64,000 bases of DNA from Acetobacterium paludosum (lineage in GTDB: Bacteria; Bacillota; Clostridia; Eubacteriales; Eubacteriaceae): positions 248,001-312,000 of the forward strand of contig NZ_RXYA01000001.1 in the NCBI RefSeq assembly GCF_008086595.1, in the 5' to 3' direction. Made by a program: the position numbers and the translations under genes. Below are positions 52,792 to 60,630 of this stretch, one piece after another; position 1 is the first letter of the stretch; each line of letters begins with the position of its first letter. The notes below the pieces were generated by a model that did no database searches, was not told where the DNA came from, and was given only the letters and a program-made list of their open reading frames with translations.

Positions 52792-53076
52792 ATGGATAAA
52801 GATTTTGACAAATATAATGAAATAGCTGAAATTTTAAAAGTATTGGCTCATCCTGTAAGACTTTGCATTGTGAAAGGCTTGATCGAAAATGGAGAATGTA
52901 ATGTTACCCATATGCAATCCTGCCTGGATACGCCGCAATCAACAACTTCTCAGCATTTGCAAAAATTGAGAGCGGCTGGTATTGTAGAAGGCAAAAGAAA
53001 TGGTCTTGAGATAAATTATCGAGTTTGTAACGATAAAGTAATTGACATAATTAAAACAATATTTAAAGATAATTAA
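52792..53076 (+). CDS. ArsR family repressor, possible persulfide sensor
   Basis: The 94-residue winged-helix protein has LKVLAHPVRLCIVKGLIENGEC and the recognition helix PQSTTSQHLQKLRAAGIVEGKRNG. Four cysteines lie at 25, 36, 44 and 79. C36 (NGEC) and C79 (YRVC) are placed roughly as the cysteine pair of persulfide sensors BigR and SqrR, though alignment is needed. The neighbours are sulfur-transfer enzymes, which supports persulfide rather than metal sensing. The CVC metal motif of ArsR is absent. GGAGAAATAC precedes the ATG. Confidence 0.88.
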   Translation: MDKDFDKYNEIAEILKVLAHPVRLCIVKGLIENGECNVTHMQSCLDTPQSTTSQHLQKLRAAGIVEGKRNGLEINYRVCNDKVIDIIKTIFKDN

Positions 53077-53179
53077 TAAGATGGTCTCAGTGTCATACTA
53101 AAAGGTGATACTGTAGTAAATACATCGTATCATCTTAATATACAGAATAAACAATTAAAATTTTATAGGAGGTATTGTT

Positions 53180-55669
53180 ATGGGTAAAAAAGTATTAATC
53201 GTTGGTGGCGTTGCAGGAGGTGCATCTGCAGCAGCAAGACTCAGAAGATTGGATGAAACGGCTGAGATTATTTTGTTTGAAAGAGATGAATACATCTCTT
53301 TTGCAAACTGCGGTCTTCCGTATTATATCGGAGAAACCATTAAAGATCGGAACAAATTACTTGTTCAGACACCCGAGGCAATGAAAGCTAGATTCAACAT
53401 AGATGTTCGCAACAACAGTGAAGTAATAAGCATTGATGCGAAAAACAAGAAGGTTGCCGTCAAAAGCAAAACTAAAGGAACCTATGAAGAAAGCTACGAC
53501 TATTTGATCCTGTCGCCAGGGGGAAAGGCCATTCGGCCGAATATTCCCGGCATCAACAGTGAAAAGATTTTTACCTTGCGAAATATTCCGGACACGGATA
53601 TCATAAAAGCCTATGTGGACAAAAAAGGCATCAATCATGCTGTTGTCATCGGCGGCGGTTTCATTGGCGTCGAAATGGCCGAGAATCTCAGAGACCGAGG
53701 ACTGAACGTGACACTTGTGGAGGCGGCTCCCCATATACTTGCACCTTTTGATCCCGATATGGTCGTGATGGCTGAAAAAGAACTGGTTGAAAACGGCATT
53801 GGACTGATTCTGGGTGATGGCGTCAAATCTTTTGAAGAAATTGGAAATCAGGTTCAGATTGCCCTCGGCAGCAATACTAAAATCAATGCGGATATCATCA
53901 TCCTGGCCATTGGTGTTTCACCAGATACTGGCTTCCTGAAAGAAAGCGGACTGGCATTCGGGCCCAAAGGACACATCATCGTCAATGAGAAAATGGAAAC
54001 CAATCTGGAAGGTGTTTATGCAGTTGGGGATGCCATTGAAGTGGTTGATTTTATTACCAAACAGAAAACCGCGATTGCTCTTGCCGGCCCAGCCAACAAA
54101 CAGGGAAGAATTGCCGCAGACAATGTGGCAGGATTGAATGCCACCTACAAAGGGACCCAGGGATCCTCAATCCTTAAAATATTCGGATTAACCGCTGCCA
54201 GCACCGGGGCTAACGAAAGAACTCTGCAACGGGCCAACATGCTGTACCAGGTGATTTATGTTCATCCAGTGTCACACGCTTCCTATTATCCCGGAGCCAT
54301 TCCGATGTCGCTTAAACTGATCTTCAATGAAGAAGGAAGGGTATTGGGAGCCCAGGGAATCGGTTACGACGGCGTGGATAAACGCATCGATGTCATTGCT
54401 ACCGCCATCCGTTTTAACGGCACCGTGGATGATCTGGCAGAGCTGGAGCTTTCCTATGCACCGCCATTTTCATCCGCAAAGGATCCAGTTAACATGGCTG
54501 GCTTCGTGGCCCAGAATGTATTGGCAGGAAGAATGAATGCGGTTGCCTGGAAGGATATTGAAAGGGATGGCAATGAAGATACGATGCTTTTGGATGTTCG
54601 TACGGAACTGGAATTCAGTAATGGACATCTGGACGGAGCAATAAACATACCGGTGGATAGCTTAAGAGATCGCATGAGCGAACTGGACAAGAACAAAACC
54701 ATTGTCGAATATTGTCAGGTAGGGCTCCGAGGCTATATCGCCGCTAGAATATTAAGCCAGAACGGTTTTAAGGTTGCCAATGTAACCGGCGGATACAAGA
54801 CGTCATCGATGCTTGGTTATGCCCCTGAAAAACCTGAAACGAATGATTCAAACCAAAACAGCAGTGGGTCTTCAAATATGAGTATCGATCCGGATACACA
54901 GGCGATCCGAATCGACGAAAATAAAACGGAAAATTATGACAAACAACTGGATACCTGTGGACTATGCTGTCCAGGGCCATTGATGCAGGTCAAGGCATCC
55001 ATCGATGAACTGAAAGACGGTCAGATCCTGAAAGTAACAGCGTCCGATCCCGGTTTCTATGAAGACATCAAAGCCTGGTGCAAGCGAACCAATAATGAAT
55101 TGCTGGATCTGAACAAAATACCGGGGAATATCACCGCCTTTATAAAAAAAAATGCCGGCAATGCAGTAGTTAATCAGAATTCATTTGATGTCCCGGCAAA
55201 AGACAACAAGACCATTGTCGTTTTCAGTGGCGATCTGGACAAGGCCCTGGCAGCCTTTATCATCGCCAACGGAGCGGCCTCGATGGGGAAAAAAGTCACC
55301 ATGTTCTTCACTTTCTGGGGACTTAACATTCTGAGAAAACCGGAAAAGATTGAGGTGAAAAAAGGTCTGATTGATTCCATGTTCGGAGCAATGATGCCGC
55401 GGGGAACCAATAAACTCAAGATTTCAAAAATGAACATGGGCGGCATGGGAACGGCAATGATGCGAAAAGTTATGAACGATAAAAACATCACTTCTCTGGA
55501 TGAACTGGTCAAAGCGGCAATTGACAGCGGAATCGAATTGGTTGCCTGCCAGATGTCCATGGACGTTATGGGTATTCACCATGAGGAACTGATTGACGGC
55601 GTGAAATTAGGGGGAGTCGGATATATGCTCGGAGAAGCAGAAGACTCCAACGTTAACTTCTTTATTTAA
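53180..55669 (+). CDS. CoA-disulfide/persulfide reductase fused to rhodanese, TusA and DsrE2 domains
   Basis: The 829-residue cytosolic protein joins four sulfur modules. Residues 1-450 are a CoA-disulfide reductase-type flavoprotein (IVGGVAGGASAAARLRR, redox C44 in FANCGLPYY, NAD loop VVIGGGFIGVEMAE). Residues 455-550 are a rhodanese with C512 in YCQVGLRG. Residues 588-657 are TusA with CPGP at 597-600. Residues 675-829 are DsrE2-like with C790 in VACQMSMDVMG. CoADR-rhodanese fusions such as Npsr reduce polysulfide or CoA-persulfide with NADH; here sulfur could pass along four cysteines in one chain. AGGAGG precedes the ATG. It is the main gene of the arsR operon. Confidence 0.93.
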   Translation: MGKKVLIVGGVAGGASAAARLRRLDETAEIILFERDEYISFANCGLPYYIGETIKDRNKLLVQTPEAMKARFNIDVRNNSEVISIDAKNKKVAVKSKTKGTYEESYDYLILSPGGKAIRPNIPGINSEKIFTLRNIPDTDIIKAYVDKKGINHAVVIGGGFIGVEMAENLRDRGLNVTLVEAAPHILAPFDPDMVVMAEKELVENGIGLILGDGVKSFEEIGNQVQIALGSNTKINADIIILAIGVSPDTGFLKESGLAFGPKGHIIVNEKMETNLEGVYAVGDAIEVVDFITKQKTAIALAGPANKQGRIAADNVAGLNATYKGTQGSSILKIFGLTAASTGANERTLQRANMLYQVIYVHPVSHASYYPGAIPMSLKLIFNEEGRVLGAQGIGYDGVDKRIDVIATAIRFNGTVDDLAELELSYAPPFSSAKDPVNMAGFVAQNVLAGRMNAVAWKDIERDGNEDTMLLDVRTELEFSNGHLDGAINIPVDSLRDRMSELDKNKTIVEYCQVGLRGYIAARILSQNGFKVANVTGGYKTSSMLGYAPEKPETNDSNQNSSGSSNMSIDPDTQAIRIDENKTENYDKQLDTCGLCCPGPLMQVKASIDELKDGQILKVTASDPGFYEDIKAWCKRTNNELLDLNKIPGNITAFIKKNAGNAVVNQNSFDVPAKDNKTIVVFSGDLDKALAAFIIANGAASMGKKVTMFFTFWGLNILRKPEKIEVKKGLIDSMFGAMMPRGTNKLKISKMNMGGMGTAMMRKVMNDKNITSLDELVKAAIDSGIELVACQMSMDVMGIHHEELIDGVKLGGVGYMLGEAEDSNVNFFI

Positions 55670-55734
55670 ATGATTAGTTCACAGAAATGGCTTTCCGGAA
55701 GAATTAACCGTTAAATGATAATAAGGAGCGGAGT

Positions 55735-56211
55735 ATGATGGAAAGAATAAGAATAATCAGTATATCGATTGCTGCTGTTTTGACCATATTGATATTCGTG
55801 GTATGCATTATTGACAGTACCAAAAGTAGCAACACGGATAGTACTGCGAATAGCACTACAAACAGTAATACGGATAGCACTGCGGCAATTGATGCTACCG
55901 AAACTACAATTGATACCGTCAGTCCAAGCCAGATTAGTAAATATAATGATGGCATGTACACCGGTGAAGGATCAGGAAAAAATCCTGGAACCAAAATCTG
56001 TGTAACAATAGCAAATGATAAAATCAGTGACATTACTGTTGTCAATACTTATGATAATGCGGAATATTTTGATGAAGCTGCATTAGCGCTATTTCCCGAG
56101 ATCATGACAACCCAGTCAACGGTGGTTGATACGGTAAGCGGTGCGACACTCAGCTCAAAGGGAATCCTTCAGGCGGTGAACGATGCGCTTTCACAAGCGG
56201 CTGTTCAATAA
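55735..56211 (+). CDS. Membrane-anchored FMN-binding domain protein
   Basis: The 158-residue protein has one N-terminal membrane segment (about 5-27), a Ser/Thr/Asn-rich linker of imperfect repeats (about 30-60) and a C-terminal FMN-binding domain (from DGMYTGEGSG). Its VDTVSGATLSSKG is the SGAT motif, whose Thr takes FMN covalently from the ApbE transferase in RnfG/NqrC relatives. It should sit outside the membrane as an electron carrier. Located between the persulfide reductase and a rhodanese, it could link sulfur chemistry to the membrane. Starts at ATG 55735 or 55738. Confidence 0.85.
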   Translation: MMERIRIISISIAAVLTILIFVVCIIDSTKSSNTDSTANSTTNSNTDSTAAIDATETTIDTVSPSQISKYNDGMYTGEGSGKNPGTKICVTIANDKISDITVVNTYDNAEYFDEAALALFPEIMTTQSTVVDTVSGATLSSKGILQAVNDALSQAAVQ

Positions 56212-56274
56212 TATAATTTAGAAAGGAAAATGTATAATGGATGAGATAAGGTTTTCATTATACAAGAAAAGACT

Positions 56275-56595
56275 ATGTTTTCACTATTTAGTAAAAAGAA
56301 ATTTGAATCAATCAATGTTCGCGATTTAAGCGAAAAGCTGGGAAAGATAAATTTGATCGATGTGAGAGAAAGTGGCGAATTTAAAGCGGGCCACGTTCCA
56401 AAAGCTAAAAACATCCCCATGAATATTTTATTAAAGAACCCTGAGAAATATCTCAATGAAAAAGAAGAATATCATATCATCTGTCAGTCCGGTTCAAGAA
56501 GTTCAAAAACTTGCGCCAATTTATCATCTCAGGGTTATCAGGTTGTTAATGTTTCAGGCGGTACCGGAGGATATCCGTTACCTTTGAAAAAATAA
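56275..56595 (+). CDS. Single-domain rhodanese
   Basis: The 106-residue sulfurtransferase has LIDVRESGEFKAGHVPKAKNIP and the active-site loop CQSGSRS (cysteine at about residue 80), then VVNVSGGTGGYPLP. It forms a protein persulfide as sulfur relay. No signal peptide is present, so it is cytosolic. The ribosome binding site is weak. It lies in the persulfide gene run and presumably in the same transcript. Confidence 0.9.
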   Translation: MFSLFSKKKFESINVRDLSEKLGKINLIDVRESGEFKAGHVPKAKNIPMNILLKNPEKYLNEKEEYHIICQSGSRSSKTCANLSSQGYQVVNVSGGTGGYPLPLKK

Positions 56596-56635
56596 CAAAT
56601 GAATAAGCAACATGTTTTGAAGAAAGGTGAAATGG

Positions 56636-57214
56636 ATGATGACGCATAAATTTGATGTTAAAAATAAACACAAGCTGGATAATCAAGCAAGAAGAGCGAT
56701 GTTGCCGCCAGAAAAAACACTGGCAAGACTTGGTCTGAAGAGTGGCGATATCATGGCTGATATCGGCTGTGGAATTGGGTATTTCAGTATCCCGGCAGCT
56801 AAAATCGTTGGAAAGTCCGGACAGGTATATGCTCTGGATATTTCAGAAGAAATGCTTGGGGAAGTAGACAAGAAGATTATGGACAACCATATTGGCAATA
56901 TCAAAACGATCGCTGCAGAAGAAAATAAATTGAATCTTGAAAATTCAAACATCACTTTCGCTTTTATCAGCACAGTGTTGCATGAACTTGATGACAAGGA
57001 CAGAATGCTTGACGAAACAAAAGAGCTGCTAGCTGACAAGGGAAGAATTGCCATCGTGGAATGGCAAAAAATAAGCAGTGAATTCGGTCCGCCGATTGGA
57101 CATCGACTGGATAAAACTGATTTGATGCAACTATTGGCAATACATGGATTTCAGAAGATATCGGCCGTGGATATCAGTGACCATTTTTACGGGATAACGG
57201 CATATAAAAATTAG
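56636..57214 (+). CDS. Class I SAM-dependent methyltransferase
   Basis: The 192-residue protein has MADIGCGIGYFSIPAAKIVG (SAM loop), VYALDISEEML and the post-II block AFISTVLHELDDKDRML, as in UbiE-like methyltransferases. I use ATG 56636, eight bases after AAAGG; GTG 56627 is in frame. The substrate is unknown. Its place at the end of the sulfur run suggests methylation of a thiol, selenium or arsenic species, but no motif proves it. Confidence 0.85.
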   Translation: MMTHKFDVKNKHKLDNQARRAMLPPEKTLARLGLKSGDIMADIGCGIGYFSIPAAKIVGKSGQVYALDISEEMLGEVDKKIMDNHIGNIKTIAAEENKLNLENSNITFAFISTVLHELDDKDRMLDETKELLADKGRIAIVEWQKISSEFGPPIGHRLDKTDLMQLLAIHGFQKISAVDISDHFYGITAYKN

Positions 57215-57221
57215 GAATAAA

Positions 57222-57264
57222 AAACAGCGGCTGGCAAATTTTTGTCGGTCACTGCTTTTTTTTC
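57222..57264 (+). terminator. Probable terminator of the sulfur operon
   Basis: AGCGG and TGGC-like bases pair imperfectly with the GTCACTGCT side, followed by eight T. Imperfect, but positioned right after the methyltransferase stop. Confidence 0.5.
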
Positions 57265-57301
57265 GCATAAACAGGAAAGGTATGATGATCTATTTGAAAT
57301 G

Positions 57302-58180
57302 CTAACCTTTTAACAGCTTAAATAATTTTTGATAATGATCTGAAAAAAGGCTGCCATGATTCCAGATAAATGCAAAATCATGGGTCACTTCAAAATCTTC
57401 CAATTTCAACTCTCTTAAAGTACCACTTTTCAATTCCTTTTTCACGACTGCTTCATATAAAAAGGTGATGCCGCAGTTATATTCCACCAGGCTTTTAATG
57501 GCATTCATGCCTCCGACTTCTACCACATATTTAAAGTCTTCAATAACAAGATTTCGATATTCAAGGTTCTTCTCCAAGATTTCCCGAGTTCCGGAACCAG
57601 TTTCTCTAACAATAATTCGATGTGTCAGTAGATCCTCTAATTTATTTGGCTCACTCTGAAAGCTATAATCTTTGCCACAAACAGGGATATATCGCTCTTT
57701 TGAATAGATGAGGTGATCATATTCATTTTTGCTGAAATTTCCTTCCACCAGTGCGAAATCAATCTCTCCAAGACGAAGACTTGCTAACAACTCGCTGGTA
57801 TTACCAATGAGCATTTTGACCTGTGCATCGGGATACGCAGCTAAATAATCTTTTAAATGCTCACCTATTACAAATTCCCCAATGGTTAGGGTTGCTCCAA
57901 AAACCAATCGCTTTTTTCGGGTATCAAAATCAGTTATACTTTCTTTCAAATAAAGTTCATCATGTTTCATTCTAACCGCGGTTTTATATAAAATATCGCC
58001 AGCATCGGTTAAACGCATCTTTTTCTTGTCATACTTGAATAGTTTGGCACCATAACAAGTTTCGAGGTAATGGATATGCTGTGATACCCCAGGCTGGGTA
58101 ATGCTGAGAATTTCAGCCGCCTTCGTAAAATTCATATACCGGCAAACCGTTAAAAAAGTATCCATTCTAAAATCCAACAT
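57302..58180 (-). CDS. LysR family transcriptional regulator
   Basis: The 292-residue LysR protein has the N-terminal helix-turn-helix (FLTVCRYMNFTKAAEILSITQPGVSQHIHYLE) and a periplasmic-binding-like effector domain. It is divergent from a YeiH-type gene, a common LysR-YeiH arrangement related to CysL/YwfK and YeiE. Control of that exporter by a sulfur metabolite is likely. The ribosome binding site is distant from the first ATG; an inner ATG five codons on is possible. Confidence 0.9.
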   Translation of the reverse strand: MLDFRMDTFLTVCRYMNFTKAAEILSITQPGVSQHIHYLETCYGAKLFKYDKKKMRLTDAGDILYKTAVRMKHDELYLKESITDFDTRKKRLVFGATLTIGEFVIGEHLKDYLAAYPDAQVKMLIGNTSELLASLRLGEIDFALVEGNFSKNEYDHLIYSKERYIPVCGKDYSFQSEPNKLEDLLTHRIIVRETGSGTREILEKNLEYRNLVIEDFKYVVEVGGMNAIKSLVEYNCGITFLYEAVVKKELKSGTLRELKLEDFEVTHDFAFIWNHGSLFSDHYQKLFKLLKG

Positions 58181-58238
58181 AATTAAGAATGTCCTTTCCT
58201 GAAAATTTATTCAACCATTTTCCATAATTACTATAACA

Positions 58239-58262
58239 TATATTTATCGGAATATAAATATA
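58239..58262. promoter_or_regulatory. Palindrome in the LysR-yeiH interval
   Basis: TATATTTAT-N6-ATAAATATA is a perfect inverted repeat of nine-base arms, the size and symmetry of a LysR operator, between the two divergent starts. TATAAT at 58279-58284 on the plus strand may be the yeiH -10 box. A second short palindrome CAAGCGCTTG lies at 58310-58319. Confidence 0.5.
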
Positions 58263-58351
58263 CATAATTTTATTTTATTATAATAATGTGGTATTTTTAT
58301 TGTAGTTAACAAGCGCTTGCAAAAAAAAACAGAAATAATGGAGAAAAGAAT

Positions 58352-59383
58352 ATGAATTTCATCAAAAAAAATTGGCAGGGTATGTTGCTCTGTTTAGTTA
58401 TTGCTATACCGTCTTCGATGATCGGAAAATGTTTTCCAATCATCGGCGGTCCCGTCATTGCAATTATCGGCGGGATGGTTATCGCTTTATTTCTCAAAGA
58501 TCGAAGCAGATTTGAGTCAGGCATCAAATTTACTTCAAAAAATATTCTTCAGTATGCAGTCATCCTTTTGGGTTTTGGTTTGAATTTTTCCGTTATATTG
58601 GAAACGGGAAAACAGTCATTTCCAATTATCATTGCTACCATCACAACTTCTCTGGTGATCGCTTTTATTCTGCATAAAACAATGCACATTCCATCAAATA
58701 TTTCCACTTTGATTGGGGTCGGTTCTTCCATTTGCGGCGGTTCCGCTATCGCGGCAACTGCTCCAGTTATTAATGCCGATGATGGAGAAGTAGCTCAGGC
58801 CATTTCGGTCATCTTCTTCTTTAATGTATTGGCTGCTATTCTTTTTCCAGTTTTGGGTACGTGGCTGGGCTTTTCAACGACATCTGGTGGAGCCTTTGGT
58901 ATCTTTGCAGGAACTGCAATCAATGATACTTCATCTGTAACCGCCGCAGCTTCAACCTGGGACAGTATGTATAATTTAGGTTCAGCCACGCTGGATAAGG
59001 CTGTGACGGTTAAACTAACCAGAACTCTGGCCATCATTCCGATTGTGTTTTCACTTGCATTTATCCGTGCAAAAAAAGAAAAAACCACAAACGAAAATAA
59101 ATTCAGTTTGAAGAAAATATTTCCTTTTTTCATTATTTATTTTGTCATCGCTTCTATCATCACCACCATTGCTGCCAATTTTGGTGTTCCGGCAGTTGTT
59201 TTTACCCCATTTAAGGAATTGAGTAAATTCTTCATCGTTTTGGCGATGGTGGCCATTGGCTTGAATACAGATATTTTGAAGCTAATTAAAAGCGGCGGGA
59301 AACCCATCATTATGGGATTTTGCTGTTGGATAGGGATTACTGCGGTAAGTCTTGTAATGCAGCATATGCTTGGAATTTGGTAA
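58352..59383 (+). CDS. YeiH family putative sulfate/sulfonate exporter (UPF0324)
   Basis: The 343-residue polytopic protein (about ten membrane segments) has the UPF0324/YeiH blocks AVILLGFGLNFSVIL, GVGSSICGGSAIAATAPVI, GIFAGTAINDTSSVTAAA and the C-terminal KFFIVLAMVAIGLNTDI. Members are annotated as sulfate exporters (TSUP-related topology); the substrate is not proved. GGAG precedes the ATG. Divergent LysR regulator and the neighbouring persulfide genes fit export of an oxidised sulfur product. Confidence 0.88.
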   Translation: MNFIKKNWQGMLLCLVIAIPSSMIGKCFPIIGGPVIAIIGGMVIALFLKDRSRFESGIKFTSKNILQYAVILLGFGLNFSVILETGKQSFPIIIATITTSLVIAFILHKTMHIPSNISTLIGVGSSICGGSAIAATAPVINADDGEVAQAISVIFFFNVLAAILFPVLGTWLGFSTTSGGAFGIFAGTAINDTSSVTAAASTWDSMYNLGSATLDKAVTVKLTRTLAIIPIVFSLAFIRAKKEKTTNENKFSLKKIFPFFIIYFVIASIITTIAANFGVPAVVFTPFKELSKFFIVLAMVAIGLNTDILKLIKSGGKPIIMGFCCWIGITAVSLVMQHMLGIW

Positions 59384-59407
59384 GATATAATGATTTTAGA
59401 AGAATGT

Positions 59408-59456
59408 AAAAAACAGCTTTCTATGAAAATAAAACATCATAGAAAGCTGTTTTTTT
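59408..59456. terminator. Terminator after yeiH
   Basis: AAAAAACAGCTTTCTATG pairs with CATAGAAAGCTGTTTTTT, giving a long perfect stem with A and T runs at both ends, so it can serve both strands. It also ends the secreted-protein gene on the minus strand. Confidence 0.9.
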
Positions 59457-59492
59457 GTTTTTATCATCTGTTCAAGATAAGATTAGGGGAAA

Positions 59493-59786
59493 CTATTTAT
59501 TTCTTCCGTGCTGCATTCCGCTGCCATCCTGAAGATGAGTTCCACCGTTAAGATCACAAACACCATCACCGTTAGAATCGACAAAGGATCCATTGCCATA
59601 CTTCATGCCGGCACCGGCGCCTGTACCATCGCAGATGCCGTCGCCATTGGTATCACAAAGTCCCTGCTGGATACAGGTTCCGTTTCCGGTACCTTGACCC
59701 TGTCCGTTTGCTGGAGCTGCCAGTGCGCTTCCGGCGGTTACCAGCATCAATGCTAGTGATGCGACTAAAATTACTTTTGTTTTCAT
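59493..59786 (-). CDS. Small secreted Gly-rich protein with Ca-binding-like repeats
   Basis: The 97-residue protein has a signal peptide (KTK, hydrophobic 5-20, cut after GSALA at about residue 23). The mature part of about 74 residues is rich in Gly, Asn, Asp and Gln. Two repeats DTNGDGICD (45-53) and DSNGDGVCD (70-78) resemble thrombospondin type 3 or EF-hand calcium loops but lack the usual acidic last ligand; four cysteines (38, 44, 52, 77) accompany them. CGGAGG precedes the ATG. Function unknown. It is divergent from a two-component system whose sensor has a similar Gly-rich segment. Confidence 0.85.
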   Translation of the reverse strand: MKTKVILVASLALMLVTAGSALAAPANGQGQGTGNGTCIQQGLCDTNGDGICDGTGAGAGMKYGNGSFVDSNGDGVCDLNGGTHLQDGSGMQHGRNK

Positions 59787-59839
59787 TTCTTATTCCTCCG
59801 TGTTAAATTATTTTATAGCTGTATTGTACGACGGTCATG

Positions 59840-59856
59840 TGTCATTATTGTGTCAA
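59840..59856 (-). promoter_or_regulatory. Response-regulator-type direct repeat upstream of the secreted-protein gene
   Basis: On the minus strand TTGACA-N5-ATGACA (59856-59840) has an 11-base period. This matches OmpR/PhoB-type sites and mirrors the repeat before the regulator gene. TACAAT (59828-59823) or TATAAA (59817-59812) could be the -10 box. Confidence 0.6.
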
Positions 59857-59900
59857 AATGGGTAGAAACATAAAAACAAGAAGTTTGGAGATATTCAGAT

Positions 59901-59939
59901 TTGACACAAAATTGACATGCTGATGTGATACACTATTAT
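59901..59939 (+). promoter_or_regulatory. Two-component operon promoter with TTGACA direct repeat
   Basis: TTGACA occurs at 59901 and 59912, 11 bases apart. The second copy plus TATTAT (59934-59939) forms a promoter with a 16-base spacer. Binding of the encoded regulator to the repeat would make the operon self-regulated. Confidence 0.7.
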
Positions 59940-59958
59940 TACTACGGAGGTATTTACA

Positions 59959-60630
59959 ATGAAAGGAATTCGTATTCTTGTTGCAGAAGATGAAGATAAA
60001 TTGCGGGAAGTCATTTTAAAATATTTTAAAAAAGAAGGCTATGAAGGATTTGGTGCCTCTGACGGAGAAGAAGCGCTGGAACTTTGGGAGGAGAAAAAAC
60101 CAGATTGTGTCATACTGGATGTGATGATGCCGAAAATGGATGGATTTGAAGTACTGCAAGAAATCAGACAGACGGACAACGTCCCGGTGATCATGCTGAC
60201 GGCCAGGAGAGAGGAAGACGACAAAATACAGGGGTTTGAAGTCGGTGCGGATGACTACGTCACGAAACCCTTTAGTCCCAGAGAACTGATGGTGCGGATC
60301 AAAGCGCTGCTAAAACGCAGCGGCGTCGTGACTGTTGAGAACAAGCTGGAAGTCTGTGGAATTCATTTTAATCCGGAAGAACGCGTGATGACGATTAATG
60401 ATGAAACGATTCAGCTGAGCCAGAAAGAATATGACATGCTGATTTATTTTATCAATAATCAGAAACTGGTATTATCGCGTGAGCAGATTCTCGATCGGAT
60501 TTGGGGATTTGATTATGAAGGGGATAGTCGGGTTGTGGACACGTCCATCAAACGTCTCAGAAAAAAATTGGGAGAAAAAGGAGAATGTATTCAGACCATT
60601 CGCGGTCTCGGATACAAATTTCAAAAATGA
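59959..60630 (+). CDS. OmpR/PhoB family response regulator
   Basis: The 223-residue regulator has a receiver domain (1-118: acidic pocket VAEDEDK, phospho-acceptor in CVILDVMMPKMDG at about D53, then ARREEDD, and VTKPFSPREL) and an OmpR winged helix (about 130-222: LSQKEYDMLIYF, RVVDTSIKRLRKKLG, IQTIRGLGYKF). It overlaps the kinase gene by four bases (ATGA). CGGAGG precedes the ATG. Probable targets are its own operon and the divergent secreted-protein gene. Confidence 0.95.
   Translation: MKGIRILVAEDEDKLREVILKYFKKEGYEGFGASDGEEALELWEEKKPDCVILDVMMPKMDGFEVLQEIRQTDNVPVIMLTARREEDDKIQGFEVGADDYVTKPFSPRELMVRIKALLKRSGVVTVENKLEVCGIHFNPEERVMTINDETIQLSQKEYDMLIYFINNQKLVLSREQILDRIWGFDYEGDSRVVDTSIKRLRKKLGEKGECIQTIRGLGYKFQK

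Noticed and set aside
53180-55669. Several adjacent genes wrongly joined by assembly
   Set aside because: The frame is continuous, linkers are short and typical, and similar CoADR-rhodanese fusions are known.
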